Shown here one piece after another: positions 1-6,063 of a DNA stretch of 12,844 nt (the stretch's first letter is position 1; every line of letters starts with the position of its first letter). Source of the stretch: Alistipes sp. (lineage in GTDB: Bacteria > Bacteroidota > Bacteroidia > Bacteroidales > Rikenellaceae); NCBI GenBank assembly GCA_017631135.1, contig JAGBTW010000096.1, positions 1 through 12,844 on the forward strand. The letters are read 5' to 3'. The translations under genes and the position numbers were made by a program. Below the pieces are notes generated by a model, which saw only the letters and a list, made by a program, of their open reading frames with translations, had not been told where the DNA came from and did not search any database.

Positions 1-170
1 AGATTGAGCGCGCTGTTGCCAGCGAGATAGTGTTGCGATATGCCTATCGCGAGGGTGCTTTGGAGTACTCTATGATGCACGACAAGGCTGTGGGCGAGGC
101 TGTGGCGTTGCTCCTTAATGGCGAGGAGTACAACCGCATACTTCGTGAAGAGGACCTCGATATGCACTAA
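1..170 (+). CDS. C-terminal end of a probable S41-family (CtpA-like) peptidase, partial
   Basis: An open frame enters from the left edge (first full codon at base 3) and stops with TAA at 168-170, leaving the last 55 residues of a protein. The tail is charged and probably helical, with a segment IVLRYAYREGALEY followed by a run like HDKAVGEAVALLL and a final NRILREEDLDMH. The pattern of an RYxYxxG segment, then a Lys/Ala-rich helix and a short 'YNxIL' end, resembles the C-terminus of Bacteroidetes S41 carboxy-terminal processing peptidases, which are periplasmic serine proteases. No catalytic residue lies inside the window, so this is recognition by tail similarity only. The stop is 20 bp before the histidine kinase start with no terminator between, which suggests one transcript. 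Confidence 0.45.
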   Translation, partial: IERAVASEIVLRYAYREGALEYSMMHDKAVGEAVALLLNGEEYNRILREEDLDMH

Positions 171-190
171 AAATTAGCTGCGCAGTAAGA

Positions 191-1432
191 ATGAAGATAC
201 CTCGCATAAAGATAGCATCAAGGCTTATGTCGACACGCCGTCGCACCGTGGTCATTGCCCTCGGTTTGGCGCTCGCAGCCCTCTCTATATACTACACTTG
301 GACTGTGTCCATGGAGATGAAGCACGAGGATGAGGTTGCTGTGGAGCAGCTGCGCAGGGCGGAGCACAATGCAGTGTCGATGTGGGAGGATATTTTGCGT
401 TCTACGAACATTGGTGGCTTTGGCTACAACTATGAGCTGTTGGATAAGCTTGCCGAGCATACCAATGTGCCACTTGTGATTACGGATGATAGGCTGAATG
501 TGGTGGTGTCGAACTTGCCCGATAGTGTGACCTACGATAGGGAGCTTCTGCGCAAGGAGATTATGGCTATGAGTGAGGTGAATAGACCAATATCCGTGTC
601 GCACCGCATAACGCAGCAGACCACCTATACTATATATTATGGTAAGACCGACTACGAGGGTATGGTGTCGAGTGCCCATAGCGAGGCCCTTGCGGCATTC
701 CCCTATGTGCAGTTGGTCATCATCCTTGTCTTTGCCGTCTTCGCCTATATAGCCTTCTCGTCTACGAAGCAGAACGAGCAGAATAGAGTGTGGGTGGGTC
801 TGGCAAAGGAGACGGCGCATCAGCTCGGTACGCCCACATCGTCGCTCTTGGGCTGGGTGGAGTACTTGCGCACGCAGCCTGTGGACCAAATAGCTGTGGA
901 TGAGATGTCGAAGGACTTGGCGCACCTCATGAAGATTGTCGACCGCTTCTCGAAGATTGGCTCGGAGACACAGCTCACGCCCGTAAATATTAACGAGGTG
1001 GTGGGCGATACGGTGATGTACTTCCGTCGTCGCATACCGCGCAACGTGACGCTCAACTACAACGGTCTTGCCATAGCACCTATACGCGTGTCGATGAATG
1101 CTGCGCTCTTTGAGTGGGTGGTTGAGAACCTTATGAAGAACTCGCTCGATGCCCTGCAGGGTCATGGCAGCATCGATGTCGTCGTTGGCGAGAGTGGTGA
1201 TGCGGTCTTTGTCGAGGTTAGCGACACGGGCAAGGGTATCGCCAAGGGTAACTGGACACGCATATTTGAGCCAGGATATACAACAAAGACGCGAGGCTGG
1301 GGTCTTGGACTATCGCTCTCGCGCCGCATAATAGAGGAGTATCACCGCGGAAAGATTGCTGTGGTGCGCTCCGAGATAGGCAAGGGAACAACAATTCGCA
1401 TAACGCTTAAACGTCGTGAGGGAGATGAATAA
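191..1432 (+). CDS. Membrane-bound sensor histidine kinase
   Basis: This 413-residue protein has the layout of a two-component sensor kinase. A basic N-terminus leads into membrane segment 1 (about residues 19-38). A roughly 130-residue part probably lies outside the cytoplasm, and membrane segment 2 spans about 172-190. The cytoplasmic part carries the phosphoacceptor helix with the H-box KETAHQLGTPTSSLLGW (His210). The HATPase_c domain follows, with the N-box ENLMKNSLDA (about 312-321), the G1 box DTGKGI (345-350), the F-box region IFEPGYTTK and the G2 box GWGLGLS (369-375). All residues needed for autophosphorylation appear present. There is no obvious HAMP domain and no receiver domain. 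The ligand is unknown, and no response regulator is encoded in the window. The 3' end overlaps the start of the DUF4271 gene, so the two are probably translationally coupled. Confidence 0.9.
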   Translation: MKIPRIKIASRLMSTRRRTVVIALGLALAALSIYYTWTVSMEMKHEDEVAVEQLRRAEHNAVSMWEDILRSTNIGGFGYNYELLDKLAEHTNVPLVITDDRLNVVVSNLPDSVTYDRELLRKEIMAMSEVNRPISVSHRITQQTTYTIYYGKTDYEGMVSSAHSEALAAFPYVQLVIILVFAVFAYIAFSSTKQNEQNRVWVGLAKETAHQLGTPTSSLLGWVEYLRTQPVDQIAVDEMSKDLAHLMKIVDRFSKIGSETQLTPVNINEVVGDTVMYFRRRIPRNVTLNYNGLAIAPIRVSMNAALFEWVVENLMKNSLDALQGHGSIDVVVGESGDAVFVEVSDTGKGIAKGNWTRIFEPGYTTKTRGWGLGLSLSRRIIEEYHRGKIAVVRSEIGKGTTIRITLKRREGDE

Positions 1433-2279
1433 CCAAGATATAACATATCTCAAGGAGCAGGGCTATCATGTTGTCAGCCCCGCGCGACTCTTTGGTCGTA
1501 GTGCCGAGTTGCAGAGTGGCGAGGCTGTCACCGATGGTGGCTATCGCGAGGTGGGTATAGCGGAAATGTTTGGCTTAAGCACCGAGCGCGGCGATGGTGG
1601 CGTGGGCGTGCCATACGAGAGGACGTTCAGCGAGACACCGCTCTTTCAGTCTATAGTGCTTGCAACGATTGTTGTCTACCTTGCGATACTTTTGCGCTCG
1701 TGGGGCTTCATACGCTCTATATGGAGCGACATATTTACGACCAGCAACGAGCGTCGCATGGTCTTCGAGGGTGGTGAGCTGCCGTTGCAGCGCTTCAAGT
1801 CTATGGCATCGCTCTTGGGCTTTGCTGTTGTGGCATTGGTCGTTGTACGACTCGCCGAGAGCAACATCGAGCCCTCGTCCGAGATATACTCGACAAGGAT
1901 GTACTCGTTGGCCCCTCTTGCCTCTATGGCTGTGATGTTTGGATATGCCGTGTGGCGACTCCTCTACCATAAGGTTGTTGGCTGGGTTATTGCAAGCCCA
2001 AATCTCGAGGTTTTGTCCTATATCGGTTACACGAATTTTGTGCACACGGTGGTGTTGCTCTATCCCGTTACGGCTATATGGCTGCTTAAGGATGGTGGCG
2101 ATAGTTCTACCGCTGGTGTCGCCCTCGTAGTATGCGCAAGTGTGCTACTTGCAATTTACCTAAAGGATGTTTTTATGTTCTTTATTGAAAAAAAGATTTC
2201 GATATTCTATTGTTTTTTGTACCTTTGCACCGCAATTTTGCTACCATGGAGCTTGCTCTTTAAGCTGTTAGCTTTGTAG
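1425..2279 (+). CDS. DUF4271 family integral membrane protein
   Basis: A protein of about 284 residues with a soluble N-terminal stretch of roughly 70 residues followed by five or six hydrophobic segments. The last part, KDVFMFFIEKKISIFYCFLY, then LCTAILLPW and a hydrophobic end, is the signature I recognise for DUF4271, an uncharacterised Bacteroidetes membrane family. ATG at 1425 overlaps the kinase stop (ATGAATAA), which favours it; a GTG at 1416 in the same frame would add three residues. The family is usually found just upstream of the hemD - rnpA - yidD set, as here. A promoter for the next gene lies within its final codons. Function is unknown. The overlap with the kinase gene hints that the two proteins may work together at the inner membrane, but that is inference. 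Confidence 0.8.
   Translation: MNNQDITYLKEQGYHVVSPARLFGRSAELQSGEAVTDGGYREVGIAEMFGLSTERGDGGVGVPYERTFSETPLFQSIVLATIVVYLAILLRSWGFIRSIWSDIFTTSNERRMVFEGGELPLQRFKSMASLLGFAVVALVVVRLAESNIEPSSEIYSTRMYSLAPLASMAVMFGYAVWRLLYHKVVGWVIASPNLEVLSYIGYTNFVHTVVLLYPVTAIWLLKDGGDSSTAGVALVVCASVLLAIYLKDVFMFFIEKKISIFYCFLYLCTAILLPWSLLFKLLAL
2197..2227 (+). promoter_or_regulatory. Putative Bacteroidetes promoter for hemD-rnpA-yidD
   Basis: TACCTTTG at 2220-2227 is a perfect match to the Bacteroidetes -7 element TAnnTTTG. An imperfect -33 element (TTTCG, 2197-2201) lies 18 bp upstream. The promoter sits inside the last codons of the DUF4271 gene, so transcription would start near 2233 and give a leader of about 170 nt before the chosen hemD start. 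It is weaker than the other promoters here because the -33 box is not a clean TTTG. Confidence 0.5.
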
Positions 2280-2405
2280 TTTATTGTTGGAATTTACGAT
2301 ATAGCATTGTTAATCAATGCTATTTATTTCGTGATTCATTCGACGCAAAGCTATAATGTGTGGCAAAAAAAGAGTGTGAATAAAAGTATAAAATTAGAAC
2401 AGAGG

Positions 2406-3260
2406 GTGAAAGTAAGTAAGATTTTAGTGTCGCAGCCTCGTCCTGCAGTTATAGAAAAGTCGCCTTTTTTCGAATTTTCTGAAAAAAATAATCTCAACGT
2501 AGATTATAAGCCTCTTATTAAGGTTGTTGGAGTATCTCTCAAGGAGTTTCGCGCACAGCGCACCGAGATTCTCGATCACACAACAATGATTTTCTCATCG
2601 CGCACAACCATCGATAGCTTCTTCCGCATCTGCGAGGAGGCGCGCATCACTGTGCCCGAGACAATGAAGTACATCTGCAACACCGAGGCCGTGGCCCTCT
2701 ACTTGCAGAAGTATATCGTCTATCGCAAGCGCAAGATTTCGTTTGCTGATGGCACGTTCAACTCGCTCGTTGAGCTTATCGTGAAGCATAAGGACGAGAA
2801 GTTCATGCTCGCGCTCACCGAGCCCTTCAAGGCCGAGTTGCCCGAGACGCTCTCGAAGCTCAAGCTTAAGGTCTCTCCAGTAGTCTTTGCGCGTACCGTA
2901 TCTGCAGACTTGGCAGATCTCAACCCCCTCGACTACGACATCATCGCGCTCTACTCGCCCAACGACGTTAAGGCGCTTACGGAGAACTACGAGCTCGATA
3001 AGCTCCCCGTGGTTGCTACGTTTGGTGAGGCTACGCTTCGCGCAGCAAAGGAGGCGGGACTCAAGGTTAAGGCTTCGGCGCCATCGCCCGAGGCACCATC
3101 AATGGTCAAGGCTCTCGATATCTACTGCCACAAGGTAGAGGAGGGTCTCGATGTTGCGGATGCCGAGGTTAAGGAGGATGCCGAGAAGGAGGAGTTCATT
3201 CGCCAGCAGCAGACAAAGTTGCAGAAGAAGACACGCACACGCGCGCCAAAAAAGGCGTAA
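2406..3260 (+). CDS. hemD: Uroporphyrinogen-III synthase (HemD family) with charged C-terminal tail
   Basis: HemD closes and inverts hydroxymethylbilane to uroporphyrinogen III in tetrapyrrole synthesis, in the cytosol. The protein matches the Bacteroidetes form closely: KILVSQPRP near the start, EKSPFF, a stretch ILDHTTMIFSSRTTIDSFF, ETMKYICNTEAVALYLQKYI, YRKRKI, and near the end APSPEAPSMVKALD. I chose GTG at 2406 because family members begin with a short Met-Lys before the ILVSQP strand. An ATG at 2307 and a GTG at 2376 are in frame but would add AT-rich sequence unlike the family. The final roughly 45 residues (from about VEEGLDVADAEVKED) are first acidic and then end in a Lys/Arg-rich run QKKTRTRAPKKA; this lies beyond the usual family end. 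The stop is 8 bp before rnpA, so they form one operon. Early codons are AT-rich and the rest is richer in G+C. Confidence 0.85.
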   Translation: MKVSKILVSQPRPAVIEKSPFFEFSEKNNLNVDYKPLIKVVGVSLKEFRAQRTEILDHTTMIFSSRTTIDSFFRICEEARITVPETMKYICNTEAVALYLQKYIVYRKRKISFADGTFNSLVELIVKHKDEKFMLALTEPFKAELPETLSKLKLKVSPVVFARTVSADLADLNPLDYDIIALYSPNDVKALTENYELDKLPVVATFGEATLRAAKEAGLKVKASAPSPEAPSMVKALDIYCHKVEEGLDVADAEVKEDAEKEEFIRQQQTKLQKKTRTRAPKKA

Positions 3261-3268
3261 CCACACTT

Positions 3269-3649
3269 ATGGATAAGCCCCACGCACTCCCCAAGTCGGA
3301 GCGTCTATCGTCGCTCACGGCTGTGCGTCGCCTCTTTACGGATGGCGCGTCGGGCTTCGTATATCCATTCCGCTATATGGTACTAAAGAGCGAGAGCACC
3401 ACGCCAACTGTCGAGGTGCTCTTCTCTGTACCCAAGCGCAATCACAAACGCGCAAACAAGCGCAACACTCTCAAGCGTCGCATGCGCGAGGCCTATCGCC
3501 TAAATAACGATGCGCTCCATGCCGCAATCAAGGAGCATGGCGCAGACGTAGACATCGCCTTCGTCTACTCTACGAAGGATTTACTCCCATATAAAAATAT
3601 CGAAAATGCCATCCGTAGGATTTTGGCAGAGGTTACTCAACGCATGTAA
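3269..3649 (+). CDS. rnpA: Ribonuclease P protein component
   Basis: RnpA is the small basic protein that assists the RNase P RNA in removing the 5' leader from precursor tRNAs. At 126 residues it has the normal length. The start resembles the family ([17 protein letters not shown]), and the conserved RNR-type motif is clear in [19 protein letters not shown] followed by MREAYRLN (about residues 53-79), which contacts the RNase P RNA. The centre FRYMVLKS and later [10 protein letters not shown] also fit. It starts 8 bp after hemD and overlaps yidD by 44 bp, so hemD, rnpA and yidD appear to be one translationally coupled unit. rpmH, the frequent partner of rnpA in other phyla, is not adjacent, as is usual for Bacteroidetes. 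Confidence 0.95.
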   Translation: MDKPHALPKSERLSSLTAVRRLFTDGASGFVYPFRYMVLKSESTTPTVEVLFSVPKRNHKRANKRNTLKRRMREAYRLNNDALHAAIKEHGADVDIAFVYSTKDLLPYKNIENAIRRILAEVTQRM

Positions 3650-3866
3650 GCGTCTGCTGGCGTTGCCTCTTATTGGGCTGGTGCGCTTCTATCAGATTTG
3701 CATATCGCCATTGAAGCCCGCCTGCTGTCGCTTTACGCCCACATGCTCGCAATATGCCATCGAGGCACTGCGTAAGCACGGTCCTATAAAGGGACTGTTG
3801 CTCGCCATTTGGCGTATCTTGCGATGCAATCCTTGGGGTGGCTCGGGCTATGACCCTGTGCCGTAA
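3606..3866 (+). CDS. yidD: Membrane protein insertion efficiency factor YidD
   Basis: YidD is a small protein associated with the inner membrane that helps YidC/Sec-dependent insertion of membrane proteins. The 86-residue product has the family features in order: a hydrophobic/amphipathic N-terminal helix ([14 protein letters not shown]), then [38 protein letters not shown] and the C-terminal [16 protein letters not shown]. The ATG at 3606 lies inside rnpA in another frame (44-bp overlap), the usual arrangement for this pair. One detail is odd: the family usually has a non-Cys residue before CRF, whereas this copy reads ACCRF. The last 165 bp recur in a diverged form at 5213-5377. Confidence 0.95.
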   Translation: MPSVGFWQRLLNACKRLLALPLIGLVRFYQICISPLKPACCRFTPTCSQYAIEALRKHGPIKGLLLAIWRILRCNPWGGSGYDPVP

Positions 3867-3867
3867 C

Positions 3868-3900
3868 TAATTAGCAATTAGTAATGAGTAATTAGTAATA
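3868..3900. repeat. Heptamer tandem repeat (TAATTAG-like, about 4.7 copies)
   Basis: Just after the yidD stop, the sequence reads as consecutive 7-nt units TAATTAG, CAATTAG, TAATGAG, TAATTAG and TAATA. It lies between yidD and the terminator hairpin. Similar AT-rich heptamer tracts occur between genes in Bacteroidetes genomes. I see no coding function. Confidence 0.7.
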
Positions 3901-3901
3901 T

Positions 3902-3935
3902 AAAATGCCACAAGCGCGTGCTTGTGGCATTTTTC
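3902..3935. terminator. Strong bidirectional intrinsic terminator after yidD
   Basis: The arms AAAATGCCACAAGC (3902-3915) and GCTTGTGGCATTTT (3920-3933) are perfectly complementary over 14 bp with a GCGT loop. A T-run follows on the + strand (3930-3934) and an A-run precedes on the left. It can therefore end both the hemD-rnpA-yidD transcript and the convergent lipoprotein transcript whose stop is at 3953. Confidence 0.9.
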
Positions 3936-3952
3936 GTTATTGGATAGTTCGA

Positions 3953-4738
3953 CTATGGTCTAAAGGGGATGTTGTTCTCCTTATAGAAGTTTGAGTACAT
4001 AGTCTCGCCGCCATTTCCTTCGCTCAAATAGAGCTTAGTACCTTCAAGGCGATAGACAATAGAATACTCTGTAAGCGCATAGCCTGTGTTAAGTCTCTTA
4101 AATACAATCTTATCGCCTTCGATTCTGTATCTGAATTCGTAGAGAAAGTTCACCTTAGAAGAGCCAGAACCATCGTAAACCATATCGTAGACACTACCAT
4201 ATGTAGGCGTGTGGAACTTATAGTGGCGCTCTACCCTGTGTCCGTTTCCATTTGTATAAGGTGCATCCCAGCATCCCACCAATTTATCATTTGCATCCTC
4301 TGTGCGAACGAATGTCCATACGACACTCTCGCCATCACTCTCAGTAGATAGAGTAAGAGTATCTCCTATAATGGCATAATCCCACGCAGTCCACTCATCA
4401 TAGTGATACGACTTGATATAGAATTTTCCATTCTCAAGTTTGTAATCAATTCGGCCACTATTAAGACCCATAAGCCTATCTCCCTCATAGGTCTCAATAT
4501 GACGAAGGCTGTAGCCATCCTCATAGAAGCGCCACTCCCACATATTCTTATATGAACCCTCACTCTCTGTCACACGAGTCCACAAACCATAGAGCTGCTC
4601 AAGCACTGCATCCTCTTCCTCGGGCACAACTTCTTGCTGGCTGCGGCTTTCATTAAACTGCCTAAGTGGCTCCTTCTCACACGAAACTGCGATGAATGCT
4701 ACAGCGAGCACCATCAGCAAATAAGTAATCTTTTTCAT
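3953..4738 (-). CDS. Lipoprotein with two lipocalin-like repeats, function unknown
   Basis: This 261-residue protein has a lipoprotein signal: Lys-Lys at the start, a hydrophobic core and the lipobox FIAVSC with Cys20. A Glu-rich linker (residues about 21-45, including EEEDA) follows, as in surface-exposed Bacteroidetes lipoproteins. The mature part has two similar halves. Half one starts at LYGLWTRV and contains WEWRFYEDGYS, IDYKLENGKFYI and GDTLTLS. Half two starts at LVGCWDAP and contains YKFHTPTYGS, FRYRIEGDKIVF and GTKLYLS. The order of W-containing first strand, xYxxExxKxxI strand and 'xxLxLS' strand suggests small beta-barrels of the lipocalin-like type common in Bacteroidetes. No enzyme motif is seen. 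The gene has its own strong promoter and shares a terminator with yidD. Confidence 0.75.
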   Translation of the reverse strand: MKKITYLLMVLAVAFIAVSCEKEPLRQFNESRSQQEVVPEEEDAVLEQLYGLWTRVTESEGSYKNMWEWRFYEDGYSLRHIETYEGDRLMGLNSGRIDYKLENGKFYIKSYHYDEWTAWDYAIIGDTLTLSTESDGESVVWTFVRTEDANDKLVGCWDAPYTNGNGHRVERHYKFHTPTYGSVYDMVYDGSGSSKVNFLYEFRYRIEGDKIVFKRLNTGYALTEYSIVYRLEGTKLYLSEGNGGETMYSNFYKENNIPFRP

Positions 4739-4836
4739 AGTTTTTAGGTTTTAGAGGTTAATATTAAGTCGTCTACCACATGAATATAGTCTTTTAGAAG
4801 AACCTATTACGATGTAGCATAATCATCTCGTTTTGA

Positions 4837-4868
4837 CAAATATAACACTTCTAAACCCTAAAAACAAA
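4837..4868 (-). promoter_or_regulatory. Bacteroidetes-type promoter of the 3953-4738 lipoprotein gene
   Basis: On the minus strand the -33 box TTTG (4865-4868) is separated by 20 bp from the -7 box TATATTTG (4837-4844), matching the Bacteroidetes consensus. Transcription would start near 4830 and give a leader of about 90 nt before the ATG at 4738. Confidence 0.75.
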
Positions 4869-4880
4869 TTTTTTTATTAT

Positions 4881-4904
4881 AAATTTACCCCCCCCTATAA
4901 ATTT
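4881..4904. repeat. Eight-C homopolymer inside an AT-rich inverted repeat
   Basis: A run of eight C (4888-4895) is flanked by AAATTTA (4881-4887) and TAAATTT (4898-4904), a 7-bp inverted repeat. It lies about 20 bp upstream of the -33 box of the lipoprotein promoter. Such a homopolymer can change length by slippage, so it might tune that promoter; this is inference. Confidence 0.55.
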
Positions 4905-4909
4905 TTCTT

Positions 4910-5058
4910 ATAGCGCAGATATTGAATGTATTACGCGATTTCATTGACAATTTTCAAAAATATAACTTTTCACAACAGAAACCTCATACAGCAAGATACT
5001 GCATAGAGACCGCGCATCATATTAGCGCAAAAATAAGCACAATATAGCTATTTACAAA
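4910..5058. other. AT-rich non-coding stretch, nothing recognised
   Basis: I see no credible gene, promoter match or repeat here. It separates the lipoprotein promoter region from the hairpin and gene scraps at 5059-5377. Confidence 0.5.
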
Positions 5059-5094
5059 GACTATGCGGGTTACAAAAATGTAACCCGCATAGTC
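5059..5094. terminator. Perfect 16-bp hairpin, possible terminator of a lost minus-strand gene
   Basis: The arms GACTATGCGGGTTACA (5059-5074) and TGTAACCCGCATAGTC (5079-5094) are perfectly complementary around an AAAA loop. On the minus strand the hairpin begins 39 bases after a TAA stop (5134-5136) and is followed by TTTGTAAAT, a weak U-tract. On the + strand there is no T-run. It fits a terminator for the gene remnant just upstream on the minus strand, but a protein-binding palindrome is also possible. Confidence 0.6.
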
Positions 5095-5133
5095 AGTTAT
5101 AATATATAACGGAAGTTACTCGTTGACAACCAA

Positions 5134-5212
5134 TTAGTGGGGAAGCTCGAGAGAGAAGTTCGACGAGCGAGTAGCATCATCAAGCTCGTTGACGAGCGTG
5201 CATAACTCCTCG
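5134..5212 (-). pseudogene. Probable 3' remnant of an unidentified minus-strand gene
   Basis: Reading the minus strand from 5212 down to the TAA at 5134-5136 gives about 25 residues ending in [17 protein letters not shown]. The codons (GAG, CTC, GTC, TCG and GAC/GAT-rich) look like those of real genes in this genome, the tail has a natural protein-like composition, and the hairpin at 5059-5094 follows it. The frame stays open further upstream only because it runs through the back of the yidD copy, where the translation is meaningless. I cannot name the parent gene. The alternative is that it is a chance open frame. Confidence 0.4.
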
Positions 5213-5377
5213 ATATCGCCATTGAAGCCATTCAGCTGTCGCTTTACGCCTACCTGCTCAGCATACGCCATCGAGGCACTGCGTAAGCACGGTCCTATAA
5301 AGGGACTGTTGCTCGCCATTTGGCGTATCTTGCGATGCAACCCTTGGGGTGGCTCGGGCTATGACCCTGTGCCCTAA
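5213..5377 (+). pseudogene. yidD: Truncated second copy of the yidD 3' end
   Basis: This stretch aligns without gaps to 3702-3866 of yidD, both ending at the TAA, with 12 differing bases (153 of 165 identical). The block 5267-5340 is identical over 74 bp. Translated, it reads [19 protein letters not shown] and continues to GGSGYDPVP. Only three residues differ from the intact gene (A to F, C to S, Q to A), while seven other codons differ silently. The N-terminal membrane helix is missing. The only in-frame starts are weak (TTG at 5189), and the sequence before 5213 is unrelated to yidD. It is therefore a fragment of a diverged allele that was once under selection, not a random decayed copy. 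It ends 8 bp before the stop of the convergent lipoprotein gene. Confidence 0.9.
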
Positions 5378-5385
5378 ATAGTCAG

Positions 5386-5976
5386 CTACTTTACAATGTA
5401 AAACTCGTTATTAGGGTTAGGCTCTCCGTTGAGGAAGAACTGCGATGAGAATGTGTAGCCCCAGTTGTGTTCCGCATCGTTGCGATACTCGCTATCGTAG
5501 GTGTAGCTGTGTGTGAATGCGAGTGTGTCTGTTGTGCCATCACCCCAGTTAATCTCGATGGTGCACATCTCCCAATTTTGGTTTCTATTCCACTCACCAA
5601 TAATCATAAAAGCTGTGCCGTCCGCTTTGCGTGTGATATATCCACCCTCGAATACCGCCATGTACTCCAAGGTCTGGGCTTGGGGAGTGTCGGACGAGAG
5701 GTAGTTGGCCACTTTGTACTCATCACCCTCGTATGTAAGTGTTATGTTGTCATTCGTAGGCTCAAAGAGACTGTTGCCCTCGGCATCGTTGAGGTATACA
5801 TATAGAACTATTGGTGCCCAGTCGACGATGATGTTGTCTTCCTCCTCATTATGCTCTTCGTCATTGGGTGTCTGCTCTTCGCCGTTGGAAATTTCGGTGT
5901 CCTTTGGCTCGATGTTCTCGCATGAGAGAGCGAAAAATGCTGATATTAGCGCAGCGAAAAATAACATTCTCTTCAT
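5386..5976 (-). CDS. Small lipoprotein with acidic linker, function unknown
   Basis: This 196-residue protein has a clear lipoprotein signal (MKRMLFFAALISAFFALSC, Cys19). A very acidic, disordered-looking linker of about 30 residues follows (NGEEQTPNDEEHNEEEDN). The mature part looks beta-rich, with IVLYVYLNDAEGNSLF, ITLTYEGDEYKV, GEWNRNQNWEM, INWGDGTTDTLAF and a final FYIVK. The WGDGTTD turn recalls PKD-like or other beta-sandwich domains, but I cannot assign a family. The acidic segment after Cys is typical of lipoproteins displayed on the Bacteroidetes cell surface. It has its own promoter, and no hairpin terminator is visible at its 3' end, which abuts the truncated yidD copy. It shows no convincing similarity to the other island lipoprotein beyond the signal and linker. 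Confidence 0.75.
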   Translation of the reverse strand: MKRMLFFAALISAFFALSCENIEPKDTEISNGEEQTPNDEEHNEEEDNIIVDWAPIVLYVYLNDAEGNSLFEPTNDNITLTYEGDEYKVANYLSSDTPQAQTLEYMAVFEGGYITRKADGTAFMIIGEWNRNQNWEMCTIEINWGDGTTDTLAFTHSYTYDSEYRNDAEHNWGYTFSSQFFLNGEPNPNNEFYIVK

Positions 5977-6008
5977 AGTCGTATGGTTTTGTGTGGTTTA
6001 ACGCTACA

Positions 6009-6040
6009 CAAAATTAGCAAACAAATTCCTTTTTGGCAAA
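6009..6040 (-). promoter_or_regulatory. Bacteroidetes-type promoter of the 5386-5976 lipoprotein gene
   Basis: On the minus strand, TTTG (6037-6040), a 20-bp spacer and TAATTTTG (6009-6016) match the -33/-7 consensus. The start would be near 6002, leaving a leader of about 25 nt before the ATG at 5976. Confidence 0.75.
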
Positions 6041-6063
6041 CAATCTGGTAGAAAAATGATTGA

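Noticed and set aside
218..1165. Long minus-strand open frame of 315 codons
   Set aside because: It lies wholly inside the histidine kinase gene, and its translation is His/Arg/Leu-rich with no domain signal; it is a shadow frame.
2307..2405. ATG 2307 as the hemD start
   Set aside because: It would add 33 AT-rich, non-conserved residues; the family N-terminus matches the GTG at 2406, and the promoter leader covers this part.
5134..5340. Whole 68-codon minus frame as one gene
   Set aside because: Its first part is the reverse of conserved yidD sequence and translates to nonsense; only the last 25 or so residues look real.
5189..5377. Truncated yidD copy read as a working small gene from TTG 5189
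   Set aside because: It has no membrane helix, a weak start and no promoter, and the residues before the homology boundary are unrelated to YidD.
3867..5377. Insertion sequence
   Set aside because: There is no transposase, terminal inverted repeats or target duplication of the usual short kind; only long direct repeats of yidD are present.
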